This document shows, piece by piece, positions 1 through 7,025 of a DNA stretch of 7,588 nt (within the stretch, counting starts at the first letter, position 1; every line of letters starts with the position of its first letter). The notes under the pieces were generated by a model that did no database searches, had not been told where the DNA came from, and saw only the letters and a program-made list of their open reading frames with translations. The stretch lies in NCBI GenBank assembly GCA_913040765.1, contig CAJWIA010000062.1:1-7588 (forward strand). Reading direction: 5' to 3'. The translations under genes and the position numbers were made by a program. The DNA comes from an uncultured Anaerolineales bacterium. Lineage in GTDB: Bacteria > Chloroflexota > Anaerolineae > Anaerolineales > UBA11657.

Positions 1-261
1 CCTTTGCTGAAATCTAGAGTTAGATTGATGTTGTTTGTAACTGTGGGAGTATGGGCGGGATATGACTATTATGCCTTAAGATTGCCGGTTCCTGAATTGC
101 TATTGAATTTTGTAGGACTGGCACCAGCTCTGTTGGCTTGGGCCGGTGGGCTTGTTGGACTACTGGTTGGAACTCTTCCTCCGGGTAAATGGTCGTTTGA
201 TAGCGTCAGATCAAGAATGTTAGGCAGTAAAGGTAGTGATGACAGCCAGAACAATCAATAG
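1..261 (+). CDS. Small hydrophobic (membrane) protein, 3' part, start uncertain
   Basis: I do not recognise this protein. The frame is open from the first base of the window to a TAG at 259-261, so the true start may lie upstream. In-window candidates are TTG at 4 and ATG at 28. The visible 85-86 residues hold a hydrophobic stretch near the start (about residues 8-25), a second long one rich in Leu, Gly and Ala (about 33-59), and a polar Ser/Asp/Asn/Gln tail. This suggests one or two membrane helices followed by a short cytoplasmic tail. It converges with the Ser/Thr kinase on the other strand and their 3' ends overlap by 42 bp (220-261), which argues for some caution. The opposite-strand frame at 69-254 looks like a shadow. 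Membrane character is seen in the sequence; function is unknown. Confidence 0.55.
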   Translation, partial: PLLKSRVRLMLFVTVGVWAGYDYYALRLPVPELLLNFVGLAPALLAWAGGLVGLLVGTLPPGKWSFDSVRSRMLGSKGSDDSQNNQ

Positions 262-1212
262 TGTTGAAACTATAGCTAGGTCGCGGTGTAATGGGTCTGC
301 CAAAGCATGCTGGACCCATTCTTTAGATGTTTCGGGCATGTATTCTGGCACACCTTTCTCGTCAGGGAAAAGCCCTTCAAATAATGCCGACTTGAAAGCA
401 TTTGTTGTTGCTGGCCGGTCTTCTGGATGAAGGGAAAGGGCCCAGTGGATTGCTCTTTCTGTGCGGGGGCTCACATTAGGATTGATTTTCCGAATTGGTG
501 TCATGCTATCTGAGTGCAAAAAACGAATTTTGGCTTCTGGTGGAGGTTGACTGGTCAGAAGATGATAAAGCGTACATCCAAGCGAGTAAATGTCAGATCT
601 AAGGTCAGTATGTCCTGCATCGCCTCCATATTGCTCTATTGGAGTGTAATGAATTGTTCCGCGTCCCTGTACTATGGTTACAGTTCTTTCTTCAGGTGTC
701 ATAACTTTTACTAGACCAAAATCTACTAGTTTGATTATTCCAGCAGTGTTAACTTTTATATTGCTAGGTTTTATATCTCTATGAACCACCGGTGGGTCTT
801 GCAAATGTAAATATTCAAGAGCTTCTAGAATCTGTTGTGTCCACAGCAGAATTTGGTTTTCTTCTAGGAATCCGCCTGGAGTTTGATTTTCAATCTTTTG
901 GAGTAGATCGTCTCCGTCCACATAGTCCATTATAAGAATATCAGTATCTTTGTCCGTGAAAAAGTCGGAGACTTTAGGTAAATTCGGGTGGTCAAGTCTT
1001 GCAAGTGTTGATGCTTCTCGATGAAATTGACTGCGTGCTTGTTGGTGATAATCGGATGTTGCGGACTGGTCTCTTACAATTTCTTTTACTGCACAAATGC
1101 GACCCTCTAGTCGGTTATCGGCGGCTAACCAGATTGCTCCCATACCGCCTTTCCCTACAGAATTCTGGATAAGGTAGCGATCTTTTAAAGTCTTTCCAAT
1201 TGAGATAGACAT
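220..1212 (-). CDS. Hanks-type Ser/Thr protein kinase with C-terminal membrane tail
   Basis: Phosphorylates Ser/Thr residues on partner proteins using ATP. The 330-residue product has a complete kinase core: glycine loop GKGGMG (20-25), ATP-anchoring Lys in AVKEI (K43), helix-C Glu (E66), catalytic HRDIKPSN (144-151, D146), DFG (164-166), substrate-loop PIEQYGG (191-197) in place of the usual APE, the SDIYSLG helix (D207) and the closing Arg (R266). HRD makes it an RD kinase. Threonines at 172, 177, 179, 186 and 190 in the activation segment are candidate autophosphorylation sites. After the kinase fold comes a short linker, then a hydrophobic stretch (about 312-330) that ends the protein, so it is probably tail-anchored with the kinase in the cytoplasm. 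No extracellular sensor domain follows, unlike PknB-type kinases. It is divergent from the FHA regulator at 1297 and shares an 84-bp promoter region with it. No clear Shine-Dalgarno precedes the ATG. Family assignment is secure; the substrate is unknown. Confidence 0.95.
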   Translation of the reverse strand: MSISIGKTLKDRYLIQNSVGKGGMGAIWLAADNRLEGRICAVKEIVRDQSATSDYHQQARSQFHREASTLARLDHPNLPKVSDFFTDKDTDILIMDYVDGDDLLQKIENQTPGGFLEENQILLWTQQILEALEYLHLQDPPVVHRDIKPSNIKVNTAGIIKLVDFGLVKVMTPEERTVTIVQGRGTIHYTPIEQYGGDAGHTDLRSDIYSLGCTLYHLLTSQPPPEAKIRFLHSDSMTPIRKINPNVSPRTERAIHWALSLHPEDRPATTNAFKSALFEGLFPDEKGVPEYMPETSKEWVQHALADPLHRDLAIVSTLLIVLAVITTFTA

Positions 1213-1233
1213 GTCTAAAATATTTAGTATATG

Positions 1234-1239
1234 TATAAT
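1234..1239 (+). promoter_or_regulatory. Candidate -10 box for the FHA regulator gene
   Basis: A perfect TATAAT lies 58-63 bp before the ATG at 1297, giving a leader of about 50 nt. No good -35 box is visible at the usual spacing, where the sequence runs into the kinase start codon. The surrounding DNA is very AT-rich, so a chance match is possible. Confidence 0.35.
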
Positions 1240-1257
1240 AGCTATATTATGTTCATA

Positions 1258-1263
1258 ATTATA
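1258..1263 (-). promoter_or_regulatory. Candidate -10 box for the Ser/Thr kinase gene
   Basis: On the minus strand these bases read TATAAT, 46 bp before the kinase ATG at 1212. A -35 box is not convincing. If both this and the plus-strand box at 1234-1239 are used, the two promoters face each other and their transcripts would overlap at the 5' ends, so the genes could interfere with or co-regulate each other. Confidence 0.3.
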
Positions 1264-1284
1264 CCGCTAGGCTAGATCTAAGAC

Positions 1285-1288
1285 AGGA
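1285..1288 (+). promoter_or_regulatory. Ribosome binding site of the FHA regulator gene
   Basis: AGGA sits 8 nt before the ATG at 1297, a normal Shine-Dalgarno distance, and supports that start codon. Most other genes in the window lack such a site. Confidence 0.6.
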
Positions 1289-1296
1289 CTCAGCTA

Positions 1297-1944
1297 ATGA
1301 CTGACGATATATCACCTGTATTAATTGCTCAATCTGGTCCGCTCCGTGGGGAGCGATGGGTTTTATCTGAATCTAGTCTGATTATCGGGCGAGACTCGGA
1401 TTGTGATATTGTTGTAGCTGACAATACTGTCTCTCGGCGACATGCTGTAATTGCAAAGCGCGACAGTGTTTGGGTAATAGAAGATACATCTAAGAATGGC
1501 ACCTATGTTAATGAAAAATCTGTAGAGGGAAGCAAGAGGTTAAATGACGGAGATTTTGTTTCAATTGCAACTGCTGTGCAAATTGTATTTGTTGGCTCTG
1601 ATGCTACGGTGCCATTGGACATTAATTATTCGCAAGAGAGACGTATGCGGTTGGATGTGCAGTCACGACGTGTTTGGTGTGCCAGCAAAGAATTGTTGCC
1701 ATTACTATCTAGACCACAATACAGGTTGCTAGTATTGCTATATGGAAACATTGGAGATGTTTGTACTCGAGATGAGGTTGTCGAGGCCGTATGGCCTGAT
1801 GTGATAGGAGAGGGTGTGACTGAGCAATCAATTGATGCATTGGTGCATAGGCTGCGTGATCGATTAGACGAATGTGATCCAGAGCATCAATATGTGGAAA
1901 CAGTTAGAGGACATGGTTTTAGGCTAAATAATCCTGTGCTGTAA
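1297..1944 (+). CDS. FHA domain / OmpR-type winged-helix transcriptional regulator
   Basis: Predicted cytoplasmic DNA-binding protein of 215 residues that reads phosphothreonine signals. The N-terminal FHA domain (about 8-100) keeps the phosphopeptide-binding residues: GRDSDCD (31-37, with G31 and R32), VSRRH (45-49, with S46 and H49) and SKNGTYVN (65-72, with N67). The C-terminal domain (about 117-212) is a Trans_reg_C winged helix like that of PhoB/OmpR, with a probable recognition helix at about 176-190 and the wing motif VETVRGHGFRL (200-210). There is no receiver domain, so it is not a classical response regulator. FHA-kinase pairing is known from mycobacterial EmbR/PknH, although EmbR has the domains in the opposite order and an extra BTAD domain. 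The divergent Ser/Thr kinase at 220-1212 is the obvious partner (inference). It ends 20 bp before the convergent CpXC gene, with no clear terminator between them. Confidence 0.92.
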   Translation: MTDDISPVLIAQSGPLRGERWVLSESSLIIGRDSDCDIVVADNTVSRRHAVIAKRDSVWVIEDTSKNGTYVNEKSVEGSKRLNDGDFVSIATAVQIVFVGSDATVPLDINYSQERRMRLDVQSRRVWCASKELLPLLSRPQYRLLVLLYGNIGDVCTRDEVVEAVWPDVIGEGVTEQSIDALVHRLRDRLDECDPEHQYVETVRGHGFRLNNPVL

Positions 1945-1964
1945 CAATTGTTGTGGTTGTTTGC

Positions 1965-3314
1965 CTATAGTGTTTCTAGTTCTATTTTAACAAGTGGAAT
2001 GTAATCTTGCAGTTTTGCTGCTAGTTCGGTTTGTTGATCGGATTGCAATTGGTCGACTACACTTTGCATTATATCTAGGATATCTTTGTCCAGTTCCTTA
2101 GCTTGAGTTTTAATCATTGCTGTTGCTTCTTCTTGCGTATTGAGGGAGAGCAACTCATTGATGAACCGTAATGTGGGTGGGGCATGTTGATGTAGTGCTT
2201 CAATTAACCAGGTTTGAACTTGCAGTAGGTGAGTCTCTTCATCTTTATTGTTGTCAGATTGAGCATTTTCTATAAGTTGTTGAAGTAGTACCATTATAGA
2301 TTGGTCGATATTGCTAATATGCTCCTCTATTGTTTCTTTTGGGTTGTTTGAGTCAATAATTGACGCGAGAATTGCTTGAGCACTCTCAGTCTTCTGTTGG
2401 GCGGCTTGGTCAATCTTTTGAACAGTTTCGAGTATTAAGGAGCGTATGTGCTCTAATTTGGGTTGGTCTTCTGGCGGACTATTTTCTAATTGATTGGTTA
2501 GAAGTATAAAAAACTCATAATCTGCTGCAGGACGTGCTAGTGTAATAAGACATGTTATATGTATGTCGTCGGGAGCTTTTAATATTAGGTCGAGAAAATA
2601 TTCACGTGTTAGTTTTGATCCGATGGATTCTAGCTCTCTAGCAGCGTTTTGTAGGGCAGCAGCATATTCTTGGGAGCGTTTACCAAATGTTGAATGAGAT
2701 AGGAGTTCATCTTCAAGCTTGGCTAGAATAGAAGTTTGCGAGTCCGTCTGAGTTGAAGGTTGTGATTGTTTTACTGCTGATAGTAACTGAAAAAAAAGGT
2801 CGTCAAGTTCTTCGTCTCGTTCTTTAATTAGATCTGGCAGCATTTCTTGCGGGGTAGATATCAGAGTCTGTAACAAGTCCATTCTTGATCGTTGCTGCTC
2901 AATCATTTCGTTTGTTATACCATCACTATTTAATATGGTTGTTTTGAGCCCTTCGATTGAAAACATTTCTTTTGGCTGCAACAAATATGCTTTACGTTTG
3001 TCTGAAGGTATGCCGCTTACAATTGTTCGTGTAAGTGCTCCAAATAGTTTTTCTTTTTCAGGTAATGGTATGTTAAGTTCGGCAGGGGTATATGTGAGTA
3101 GCAACTCTTTCTCCGGATCGTGATATATAAATGGAGTTGCGGCCATACCGTGGAATGAACATAGTGGGCAGTCAATGATATTGATGCTGCCTGCAAGCAA
3201 ACGCTGTTTTATGTCTTTGTCGGCTGCTACGTCAAGTATCTGCTCTAATCTTGCAGATATACGTTGTTTGCAACGCGGGCAATTAACGAGTGATTGTGAC
3301 CCAAGTATTGTCAT
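1965..3314 (-). CDS. CpXC-domain protein with long helical C-terminal region
   Basis: A 449-residue protein of unknown function. Its first about 120 residues match the CpXC family pattern: a CPRC knuckle (C12, C15) and a CPLC knuckle (C49, C52), probably one zinc ribbon, then PFIYHDPEKELLL (61-73), which is typical of that family. The remaining about 310 residues are rich in Gln, Glu, Leu and Ser with no motif I know. They look almost wholly helical, perhaps repeat-like or coiled-coil, and may be a protein-interaction scaffold. There is no signal peptide or membrane helix, so it is probably cytoplasmic. It is the last gene of the six-gene minus-strand operon, 8 bp after the histidine kinase, and its ribosome binding site overlaps that gene's stop codon. 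This suggests translational coupling and a shared job. The N-terminal family call is fairly firm; the function of the rest is open. Confidence 0.85.
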   Translation of the reverse strand: MTILGSQSLVNCPRCKQRISARLEQILDVAADKDIKQRLLAGSINIIDCPLCSFHGMAATPFIYHDPEKELLLTYTPAELNIPLPEKEKLFGALTRTIVSGIPSDKRKAYLLQPKEMFSIEGLKTTILNSDGITNEMIEQQRSRMDLLQTLISTPQEMLPDLIKERDEELDDLFFQLLSAVKQSQPSTQTDSQTSILAKLEDELLSHSTFGKRSQEYAAALQNAARELESIGSKLTREYFLDLILKAPDDIHITCLITLARPAADYEFFILLTNQLENSPPEDQPKLEHIRSLILETVQKIDQAAQQKTESAQAILASIIDSNNPKETIEEHISNIDQSIMVLLQQLIENAQSDNNKDEETHLLQVQTWLIEALHQHAPPTLRFINELLSLNTQEEATAMIKTQAKELDKDILDIMQSVVDQLQSDQQTELAAKLQDYIPLVKIELETL

Positions 3315-3318
3315 GCAG

Positions 3319-3324
3319 CACCTT
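3319..3324 (-). promoter_or_regulatory. Ribosome binding site of the CpXC gene, overlapping the upstream stop codon
   Basis: The minus strand reads AAGGTG here, 4 nt before the ATG at 3314. Its first two bases belong to the TAA stop of the histidine kinase (3325-3323). A strong site fused to the previous stop fits translational coupling of kinase and CpXC protein. Confidence 0.6.
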
Positions 3325-4912
3325 ATGTCTTAATTGGAATGCTGAAATGGAAAGTGGATCCGTGACCTTGATCGGAGTCTACCCAAATTCGTCCATGATG
3401 TGCTTCAATTACGGCTCTTGTTAAATATAGTCCCAATCCCGCTCCTTGAGTATGAGAGGTTTCTGTTGTTGTGGCTCGATGAAATCTATTGAATATACGA
3501 TCCAATTCTCCGATAGGTAGCCCGATGCCTGCGTCTGATACTGAAACTATAATGTCTCTACTTGTTGTCCGACCAGATATTTTGATTGGTCCGCCTTTGG
3601 GAGAATATTTAATTGCATTAGATAGGAGATTACTTAAGGCTTGCAATAACCTTTCTTCATCCCCATCTACGGCTGGGAAATTTTCTGGAAAATTGACTGA
3701 TATGTCATGTTTAGTTGTTTGAGTCTGAAACTTGCCTGATAGGCGTTTAGCAAGTGTTGCCAGATTGAATGTGGAGATATTTAGTTCAATGCCACCAGCC
3801 TGCAGTCGAGAGGCTTCAAGAAGATTGTCTATTAGATTAGCAAGTCTATCAGCTTCTTCTTCAATCACTGTAATACTTTCATTTATTGTATCTTTTGTCC
3901 ATGTTGCATCTTCGCGCAACAGTGTGCCTGCATACCCTTTTATTAATGACACAGGAGTCTTGAGTTCGTGACTTATTACAGAGATAAAGGTGCTTTTGAG
4001 TTGTTCAGCTTCCCTAAATCGAGTGATGTCACGTACATTGGCAATTATATTTACAAGACGCTTATTGCGGTCAAAAATTGGTGCATATGTAATGCCAACA
4101 GCCAGTTCTTCTCCAGTAGATTGTAATAAGTTGCCTTCAACATACAAGGGTGATGCACTTCCAAATGGCCAGCCACGGGCTTCGGCATCAGCTAAGTTAG
4201 GGTCTGGATTGCTTGACCAGTTTATTATTTCATCATGTGTGCTGCCGAGTGCACTGGCTGGAGTAACACCGGACAGCTGCGCTAGAGCTTTATTCCAGCG
4301 TAAAATTAAATGACCTGAATCAAGAATCATGATGCCATCAGCAGACCCTTCGAGTAATGCATCTAGTTGCCGTTTTTCTTGAGTTACTTGCTCGTATAGG
4401 CGTGCATTAGTTACGGCGACTGCTGCATGGTCTGCAAATGCTTGCAATATTTTCATTTCGTTTTGGGATGATGGTGAAGCAGAAGCTCTAAGTACTAGCA
4501 ATATTCCTACTAAATCTCCACGAGCTTCTAATGGTAATCCTATCGTTCCGTCTAAATTAAACGGGCCACTACGAGCTAACATGTGCAAGCGCTGTTCGAG
4601 CTCTGCAATTATGTAGCTTGCCGGGTCAACTAGTACTGCGCTGGAGGTGGTGTTTTTTAGTACTGTTTCAAAATGTTTTAGAAATTCAGGTGATACACCA
4701 TGCTGGGCATGGATCGAGAATGTTGCTACACCATTTTTCGCGTCCCCATCAATTTGGTCCCTTAGTGCGATTAGGCCGGCTCGACCTGCAAGCATTTCAG
4801 TCGCTGCTTTTAGAATACGAGTTAATACTGATTCCAGATCAAGCTGCTGTGTCAACGCTCGTACTATCTGGAGTAGGTGGTCTCGTTGACGGATTCGGTA
4901 GTCGGTAAGCAT
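3323..4912 (-). CDS. Soluble GAF-PAS sensor histidine kinase
   Basis: Autophosphorylates on His in response to a cytoplasmic signal and passes the phosphate to a response regulator. Domains in order over 529 residues: GAF (about 24-172), PAS (about 183-300), dimerisation/phosphoacceptor domain with the H-box FISVISHELKTP (309-320, H315), and an ATPase domain (about 415-527). The latter has the N-box around N428 and N432, G1 box DAGIGLP (460-466), F-box IFNRFHRA (473-480) and G2 box GAGLGLYL (490-497). All catalytic elements are present. No signal peptide or membrane helix is visible, so it senses an internal cue, perhaps a small ligand in the GAF or PAS pocket; no haem- or flavin-binding residue is evident. 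No response regulator gene lies in the window, so its partner is elsewhere. It follows the 97-aa cysteine protein by 55 bp and precedes CpXC by 8 bp. The ATG has no clear Shine-Dalgarno, so the exact start is less certain. Confidence 0.95.
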   Translation of the reverse strand: MLTDYRIRQRDHLLQIVRALTQQLDLESVLTRILKAATEMLAGRAGLIALRDQIDGDAKNGVATFSIHAQHGVSPEFLKHFETVLKNTTSSAVLVDPASYIIAELEQRLHMLARSGPFNLDGTIGLPLEARGDLVGILLVLRASASPSSQNEMKILQAFADHAAVAVTNARLYEQVTQEKRQLDALLEGSADGIMILDSGHLILRWNKALAQLSGVTPASALGSTHDEIINWSSNPDPNLADAEARGWPFGSASPLYVEGNLLQSTGEELAVGITYAPIFDRNKRLVNIIANVRDITRFREAEQLKSTFISVISHELKTPVSLIKGYAGTLLREDATWTKDTINESITVIEEEADRLANLIDNLLEASRLQAGGIELNISTFNLATLAKRLSGKFQTQTTKHDISVNFPENFPAVDGDEERLLQALSNLLSNAIKYSPKGGPIKISGRTTSRDIIVSVSDAGIGLPIGELDRIFNRFHRATTTETSHTQGAGLGLYLTRAVIEAHHGRIWVDSDQGHGSTFHFSIPIKT

Positions 4913-4967
4913 TTTAGTTTGTATGTTACTACTAAGACATTTGACTGTTGTTATTCATTGATTTATG

Positions 4968-5261
4968 CTAAGGAAATATTTCAGTAAGCACTGGAATATA
5001 ACGACAGTTGCACCCTCCTGGCCTTGAGCATGCATCTAGTGGTATTGCGGGAGTGTCCTGTTTGCTGTATGTACCCTGCAAGTTTCGACCAGGTGCGCAG
5101 GCGTCAAAACTTACTGCAAAGGTTATTTTAGAGACTCTAGGGTTGTTGATATGTTTCGACAACGCCTCGTTTAACTCGGAGCGTTTAGTTTCGATGTTTA
5201 CTGTTTGCAGATTAGTAGTATCGCTTTGTTGATTGTTAGAAGTATTATCTTTATTATTCAT
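4968..5261 (-). CDS. Small cysteine-motif protein of unknown function
   Basis: I cannot name this 97-residue protein. Residues 1-25 are polar and rich in Asn, Gln, Ser and Thr, probably disordered. The middle is a short helix followed by a strand (about 26-53). The end carries a compact cysteine motif: DACAPGR (53-59, C55), PAIPLDAC (71-78, C78), then GGCNCRYIPV (82-91, C84 and C86). The C-x5-C-x-C spacing plus the distant C55 could hold a metal ion or form a redox switch. From memory it resembles the CRC-type knuckle at the end of several hypothetical and phage Mu F-like proteins; this is a weak likeness only. It has the same strand and tight spacing as its neighbours (22 bp after the stress protein, 55 bp before the histidine kinase), so it is probably in the operon. 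The opposite-strand frame at 5008-5232 lacks such support. Confidence 0.75.
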   Translation of the reverse strand: MNNKDNTSNNQQSDTTNLQTVNIETKRSELNEALSKHINNPRVSKITFAVSFDACAPGRNLQGTYSKQDTPAIPLDACSRPGGCNCRYIPVLTEIFP

Positions 5262-5283
5262 TTATAGTCAATTCTTTTGTTTA

Positions 5284-6099
5284 CTAAATTGTACTATGTA
5301 CCACAAGAACTGTTAGTGGAGCGTTAGCGGCTAGTTGGGTCGATACATTATCAGTAAGTACTCGGTTGATCGAACTTCTTTTAGATGCTCCAATAATTAG
5401 CAGGTCGTACTTGTTTCGCTCTACGTCTCGAAGTATCTCCTGAGTGGGTGTACCATGTCTTAGTTCTATTTCAGCATCGATTTGTTCAGAATTAAGTAGG
5501 TTTGCACAATCCCGTAGGTACTGAGCAGTAGGCGTATTTGTTTGTAGTAAGTCTGATAGAGTTTCTCCCATCTGGTCTAGGCCGGTGTACATGCTTGGTA
5601 TAGCTCTGCTTACATGCAGAACAGTGAGGTTTGAATTTGCATGGTTTGCTATCTTGATAGCAGTTTGAATGGCATCAAATCCAGCATTTGGACCGGATGT
5701 GCATACTAGTATGCGTTTGAGTTTTTTGATTGTTCCACGGGCTACGAGTATTGAAATAGGCGAGTCTTTAACAATTCTATGCGTAGTATCACCAAGTAGA
5801 AGTTCAGTAGGAGCACTAGAGTGTGCTCTAGCACCTATTGCAAGAAGATTGTATTTTCCAGAATTAAGCTCGGAAACAATCTCTGTCTCTGGGTTGCCTT
5901 GGCGCACTAAAATATTTGGCGGAGTTGACATATGTTCACTGACTAGTTGTAGCTCATCAAGAGTTGCTTGTTCTGATGATTGTTTCCTAGTTACTGTCAA
6001 CAGAGTCACTTCGGATTCTAGGGCACTTGTCACGATGTCGCTAATTTTGATTGTCGCAGATGAATAGGGTTCTTTAGTAATACTGAGTAGTGTGTGCAT
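5284..6099 (-). CDS. Tandem universal stress protein (two UspA domains)
   Basis: Cytoplasmic stress-linked protein of 271 residues with two UspA-like alpha/beta domains. The first spans about 1-120 and ends with the strand pair NLLAIGA (84-90) and SPISILVA (113-120). The second spans about 127-268, opening with RILVCTSG and ending with DLLIIGAS (232-239) and PLTVLVV (261-267). The ATP-binding pattern of this family (G-x2-G-x9-G-S/T) is degraded in both halves. In the first, G89 and G103 remain but the middle Gly is Ala and the Ser/Thr is Asp. In the second only G237 remains. The protein may therefore not bind ATP, or may bind another ligand. It lies 10 bp after the exporter gene and 22 bp before the cysteine protein, within the operon. 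Usp genes often sit beside transporters and may tune them (inference). The family call is firm; the role is not. Confidence 0.9.
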   Translation of the reverse strand: MHTLLSITKEPYSSATIKISDIVTSALESEVTLLTVTRKQSSEQATLDELQLVSEHMSTPPNILVRQGNPETEIVSELNSGKYNLLAIGARAHSSAPTELLLGDTTHRIVKDSPISILVARGTIKKLKRILVCTSGPNAGFDAIQTAIKIANHANSNLTVLHVSRAIPSMYTGLDQMGETLSDLLQTNTPTAQYLRDCANLLNSEQIDAEIELRHGTPTQEILRDVERNKYDLLIIGASKRSSINRVLTDNVSTQLAANAPLTVLVVHSTI

Positions 6100-6109
6100 G
6101 ATAATTTTG

Positions 6110-7021
6110 TTAGTGTATTGCTCCTGCGCTATTGTCTAATAAACGCCATATTACCAAGATAGCACCAATAAACGGCATTCCTGAAAATAGAAGTCTTATA
6201 CGTGGTCCAGAAAAATGATGTGTTGCAACAGAGCCTATTTGTGCGCCAATAGCAGCCCCAGTCTGCATTATTAAAGCTATCATTATATCTACATTACCTT
6301 TGATAGCATGTGTTATTGTACCGAATCCGGCAGAAAATATTATTTCGAATAAGTCAGTACCTATTGCCACATGTGTTGGTATTCCTAGCACGTAAACCAT
6401 CAAAGGCATACGTATGAAACCACCACCTACCCCAAGGAATCCTGCAAGAGTTCCAGAAATCAAGCCTGATATTATGATTACCCATAGAGATATAGAAGCT
6501 ATGCCTGAAGCAGGTAAGGATATCATAGGCTTTAGACGTATTAGTTGGATGCGTTTTGTCAATCCAGTAAACCCTATTGCCTCTTTAGCTTCTATTTTTT
6601 GTGTGTGAACCATACGAATTGCCCGGATGCTTTCGATAGCAGTAAATGAGCCTATTGCTACTAGTATTGCTACGTAGGCCCAACCTATGATTTGATCAGC
6701 TTTTCCAATTTCCTTAATTGCTTCAACAACTTGGGCTCCAATCTCAACTCCAATGATCGTACCAATGATCATTAGTACTCCTAGTTTCACATCGACATGT
6801 CCTAAAATTCTGTGACGACGAGCTGCTACTATTGATTTGCCAGTCATATGTGCTAAATCAGTCCCGACCACAAAATTCATTGGCACTCCAGAGAGAAACA
6901 TCATTGGACCAGCTATAAACCCGCCACCTACTCCGAAGAAGCCTCCAAGCACTCCTACTACAAAGCCAATTGCGGCTAAGTACAAAGGATTTATCACTAC
7001 ACCGGCAATAGGGAATTCCAT
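6110..7021 (-). CDS. TauE/SafE (TSUP) family membrane exporter
   Basis: Integral inner-membrane transporter of the TSUP family, whose characterised members export sulfite or sulfoacetate or move other organosulfur anions. The 303-residue product shows the expected internal duplication. Repeat 1 carries GGFFGVGGGFI (26-36) followed by VGTDL (52-56). Repeat 2 carries AGFLGVGGGFI (193-203) followed by IGTDL (220-224). Around eight hydrophobic segments are visible. It is longer than the usual about 250 residues because of a basic, polar loop between the halves (about 138-168), which probably faces the cytoplasm. The substrate cannot be read from sequence; sulfite is the family default. It begins 4 bp after the 81-aa membrane protein and ends 10 bp before the stress protein. 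The ATG at 7021 has no strong Shine-Dalgarno, which suggests coupling to the upstream gene. Confidence 0.92.
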   Translation of the reverse strand: MEFPIAGVVINPLYLAAIGFVVGVLGGFFGVGGGFIAGPMMFLSGVPMNFVVGTDLAHMTGKSIVAARRHRILGHVDVKLGVLMIIGTIIGVEIGAQVVEAIKEIGKADQIIGWAYVAILVAIGSFTAIESIRAIRMVHTQKIEAKEAIGFTGLTKRIQLIRLKPMISLPASGIASISLWVIIISGLISGTLAGFLGVGGGFIRMPLMVYVLGIPTHVAIGTDLFEIIFSAGFGTITHAIKGNVDIMIALIMQTGAAIGAQIGSVATHHFSGPRIRLLFSGMPFIGAILVIWRLLDNSAGAIH

Positions 7022-7025
7022 GATG

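Noticed and set aside
69..254. 61-codon minus-strand frame at the left edge
   Set aside because: It overlaps the 3' end of the kinase frame and opposes a better-looking hydrophobic plus-strand frame; no motif was seen.
1235..1250. Near-palindrome around TAGCTA in the kinase/FHA intergenic region, considered as an operator
   Set aside because: Only 8 bp (ATAGCTAT, 1238-1245) are perfectly symmetric, and in such AT-rich DNA this is expected by chance.
1943..1952. Palindrome AACAATTGTT between the convergent FHA and CpXC genes, considered as a terminator
   Set aside because: The stem is AT-rich and has no loop or adjoining U-tract that would make a stable intrinsic terminator.
3489..4908. Several plus-strand open frames (77-107 codons) opposite the histidine kinase
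   Set aside because: The kinase is complete with all catalytic boxes across this region. The opposing frames show no domain, no consistent spacing and no ribosome sites.
5008..5232. 74-codon plus-strand frame opposite the small cysteine protein
   Set aside because: The minus-strand frame has the operon context and an ordered cysteine motif at its end; the plus frame has neither.
5669..6067. 132-codon open frame on the plus strand opposite the Usp gene
   Set aside because: It lies wholly within a well-supported Usp gene on the other strand, has no recognisable motif or ribosome site, and its Ser/Arg/Val-rich make-up fits a shadow frame.
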